DNA of 64,000 bases from assembly GCF_005145025.1 (NCBI RefSeq), contig NZ_CP039695.1, forward strand, positions 987,501 to 1,051,500, given 5' to 3'. The stretch is from Novosphingobium sp. EMRT-2. GTDB taxonomy: Bacteria; Pseudomonadota; Alphaproteobacteria; Sphingomonadales; Sphingomonadaceae. Made by a program: the position numbers and the translations under genes. The notes under the pieces were generated by a model. That model saw only the letters and a program-made list of their open reading frames with translations. It ran no database searches and had not been told where the DNA came from. Every line of letters begins with the position of its first letter. The first letter of the stretch is position 1. This document shows positions 62,884 to 64,000 of this stretch, piece after piece.

Positions 62884-64000
62884 TTACTTAAGTTGCATCT
62901 TCAGGGTGCGCTGCGTCGCGGTACCATAGGGCGGCCGCAAGCCTGCCAGCTTCGCAAGATCGACCTTCGGCTGACGATAGACCGCGCGCGCATGGCTGAA
63001 CGTGCGGAAACCTTCCACGCCATGATAACTGCCCATTCCCGAAGGCCCGATTCCGCCGAACGGCAGGTCATCGGCCGATACGTGGAAGATCACGTCGTTG
63101 ACGGTAACGCCGCCCGAGATGGTACGGGTCAGCACCTTCTCCGCCTCCGCCTTGTCCTCGCCGAAGTAGTACAGCCCGAGCGGACGATCGTGCGCGTTGA
63201 CGTAATCGATCACCTCGTCGATCGCGCGATAGGTTTTCACCGGCAGGACCGGACCGAAGATTTCCTCCTGCATCACGCGCATGTCGTAGTTGACGTTGCG
63301 TAGGATGGTCAGCGGCATCTTGTTGCCGTTGGTGCCTTCGAAGTCCTCGCCGCCCGGATTGACGACGATCGCCTCGGCGCCCTTGTCGCGCGCGTCCTCC
63401 ACCAGCCCGGCCAGGCGATCCCGGTGGCGCCGGTTGATGACCGAGGTGTAGTCGTCGTTGGCGAGCAGCGTCGGATACATCGAGCTGACCCCGGCCGCGA
63501 CCGCGGCGATGGCGCGATCCTCCAGTTCCTCGGGCACCATCATGTAATCGGGCGCCAGGCATATCTGCCCCGCGTTCATCATCTTGCCCAGCGCCACACG
63601 CTCTGCGCTGCGCTGGAGATCGGCGCTGCGGCCGAAGATCGTTGGCGACTTGCCCCCCAGTTCCAGCGTGACCGGCACGAGGTGATCGGCGGCGGCATGG
63701 AGCACGTGGCGGCCGATCGGCGTCGCCCCGGTGAACAGCAGATGGTCGAACGGCAGCCCGCAGAACGCCTGTCCGGTTTCCGGCCCGCCCGTAACCACGG
63801 CCACTTCCTCTTCGGCGAAGTAGCGCGGGAACAGTTCCTGCATCAATTCGGACGTGCGCTCGGTAAATTCCGAAGGCTTGAGCATCGCGCGGTTGCCGGC
63901 AGCGAAAGCCTGCGCCAACGGCGCCATTGTCAGCCCGACCGGGAAGTTCCACGGCGCGACGATGCCGATCACGCCCTTGGGTTCGTAGCGCACTTCCGCC
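62884..64000 (-). CDS. Coniferyl-aldehyde-dehydrogenase-like protein (N-terminus outside window)
   Basis: At least 371 residues of an NAD(P)-dependent aldehyde dehydrogenase are present; the reading frame is open to the window edge, so about 80-110 N-terminal residues are missing. The cofactor-binding start GVIGIVAPWNFPVGLTMAPL, the catalytic glutamate in LELGGKSP and the catalytic cysteine in NAGQICLAPDY are all visible, followed by EEIFGPVLPV. The CLAPDY context and the short C-terminus resemble coniferyl aldehyde dehydrogenases (CalB), which oxidise lignin-derived phenylpropanoid aldehydes. Other medium-chain aldehydes are possible substrates. It is encoded upstream of nuoA on the same strand. 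Confidence 0.85.
   Translation of the reverse strand, partial: AEVRYEPKGVIGIVAPWNFPVGLTMAPLAQAFAAGNRAMLKPSEFTERTSELMQELFPRYFAEEEVAVVTGGPETGQAFCGLPFDHLLFTGATPIGRHVLHAAADHLVPVTLELGGKSPTIFGRSADLQRSAERVALGKMMNAGQICLAPDYMMVPEELEDRAIAAVAAGVSSMYPTLLANDDYTSVINRRHRDRLAGLVEDARDKGAEAIVVNPGGEDFEGTNGNKMPLTILRNVNYDMRVMQEEIFGPVLPVKTYRAIDEVIDYVNAHDRPLGLYYFGEDKAEAEKVLTRTISGGVTVNDVIFHVSADDLPFGGIGPSGMGSYHGVEGFRTFSHARAVYRQPKVDLAKLAGLRPPYGTATQRTLKMQLK

Noticed and set aside
16..63900. tRNA, rRNA or transposase genes
   Set aside because: I found no tRNA-like cloverleaf, rRNA segment or recognisable transposase in any translated frame across the window.

Overview
The window looks like chromosomal DNA of a GC-rich alphaproteobacterium of the order Sphingomonadales, most likely a Novosphingobium- or Sphingobium-like organism. 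The reasons are a LigM/DesA-type aromatic O-demethylase next to a LigE-type beta-etherase, a hopanoid island of the Zymomonas/sphingomonad kind with HpnI, HpnJ and HpnK, a 14-subunit NADH dehydrogenase operon, and sphingomonad-style palindromic intergenic repeats. I see no tRNA, rRNA, CRISPR array, prophage or transposase; the DNA looks native and gene-dense. No stretch of more than 300 bases is without a gene.

Region 1 (1-7005) is aromatic and one-carbon metabolism. It holds a tetrahydrofolate-dependent O-demethylase, a LigE-like glutathione S-transferase, a cellulose-synthase-like glycosyltransferase, and a leftward operon of a core-MetE protein, a SnoaL-like protein and an IclR regulator. 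A 28-base motif (palindrome plus direct repeat) occurs both before the O-demethylase (23-50) and before the core-MetE operon (7028-7055). It suggests one IclR-controlled regulon joining methyl release from lignin aromatics to methyl use.

Region 2 (7080-10819) is a TetR regulator divergent from a lipoprotein cytochrome c, a Tat-type FAD sugar/lactone oxidase and a Tat-type PLP-fold protein. An inverted repeat lies exactly across the facing promoters. Region 3 (10830-14557) is a leftward operon of a PHP-like DUF3604 lipoprotein, a parvulin-like PpiC and a HupE/UreJ-type membrane protein.

Region 4 (14782-36873) is a hopanoid island in five transcription blocks: dxs-DUF2141-hpnN (+), hpnM-mlaA (-), ispH-hpnH (+), hpnABCDE-shc-hpnG (-) and hpnIJK-ferritin-like-hpnL (+). 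It covers precursor supply (Dxs, IspH), squalene formation (HpnC, D, E), cyclisation (Shc), side-chain building (HpnH, G, I, K, J) and lipid trafficking (HpnN, HpnM, MlaA). A ferritin-like protein with a complete set of di-iron ligands lies between hpnK and hpnL. hpnL itself appears to start at a CTG codon.

Region 5 (37026-44384) is the phosphate regulon phoR-pstSCAB-phoU-phoB, with a clear Pho box before pstS. Region 6 (44391-62722) is a leftward run nuoABCD-(NTF2-like)-EFGHIJKLMN followed by birA, coaX, rnj and a DUF1467 gene. Two palindromic repeats sit inside the nuo operon, at nuoG/nuoH and nuoI/nuoJ. The window ends in a truncated coniferyl-aldehyde-dehydrogenase-like gene.
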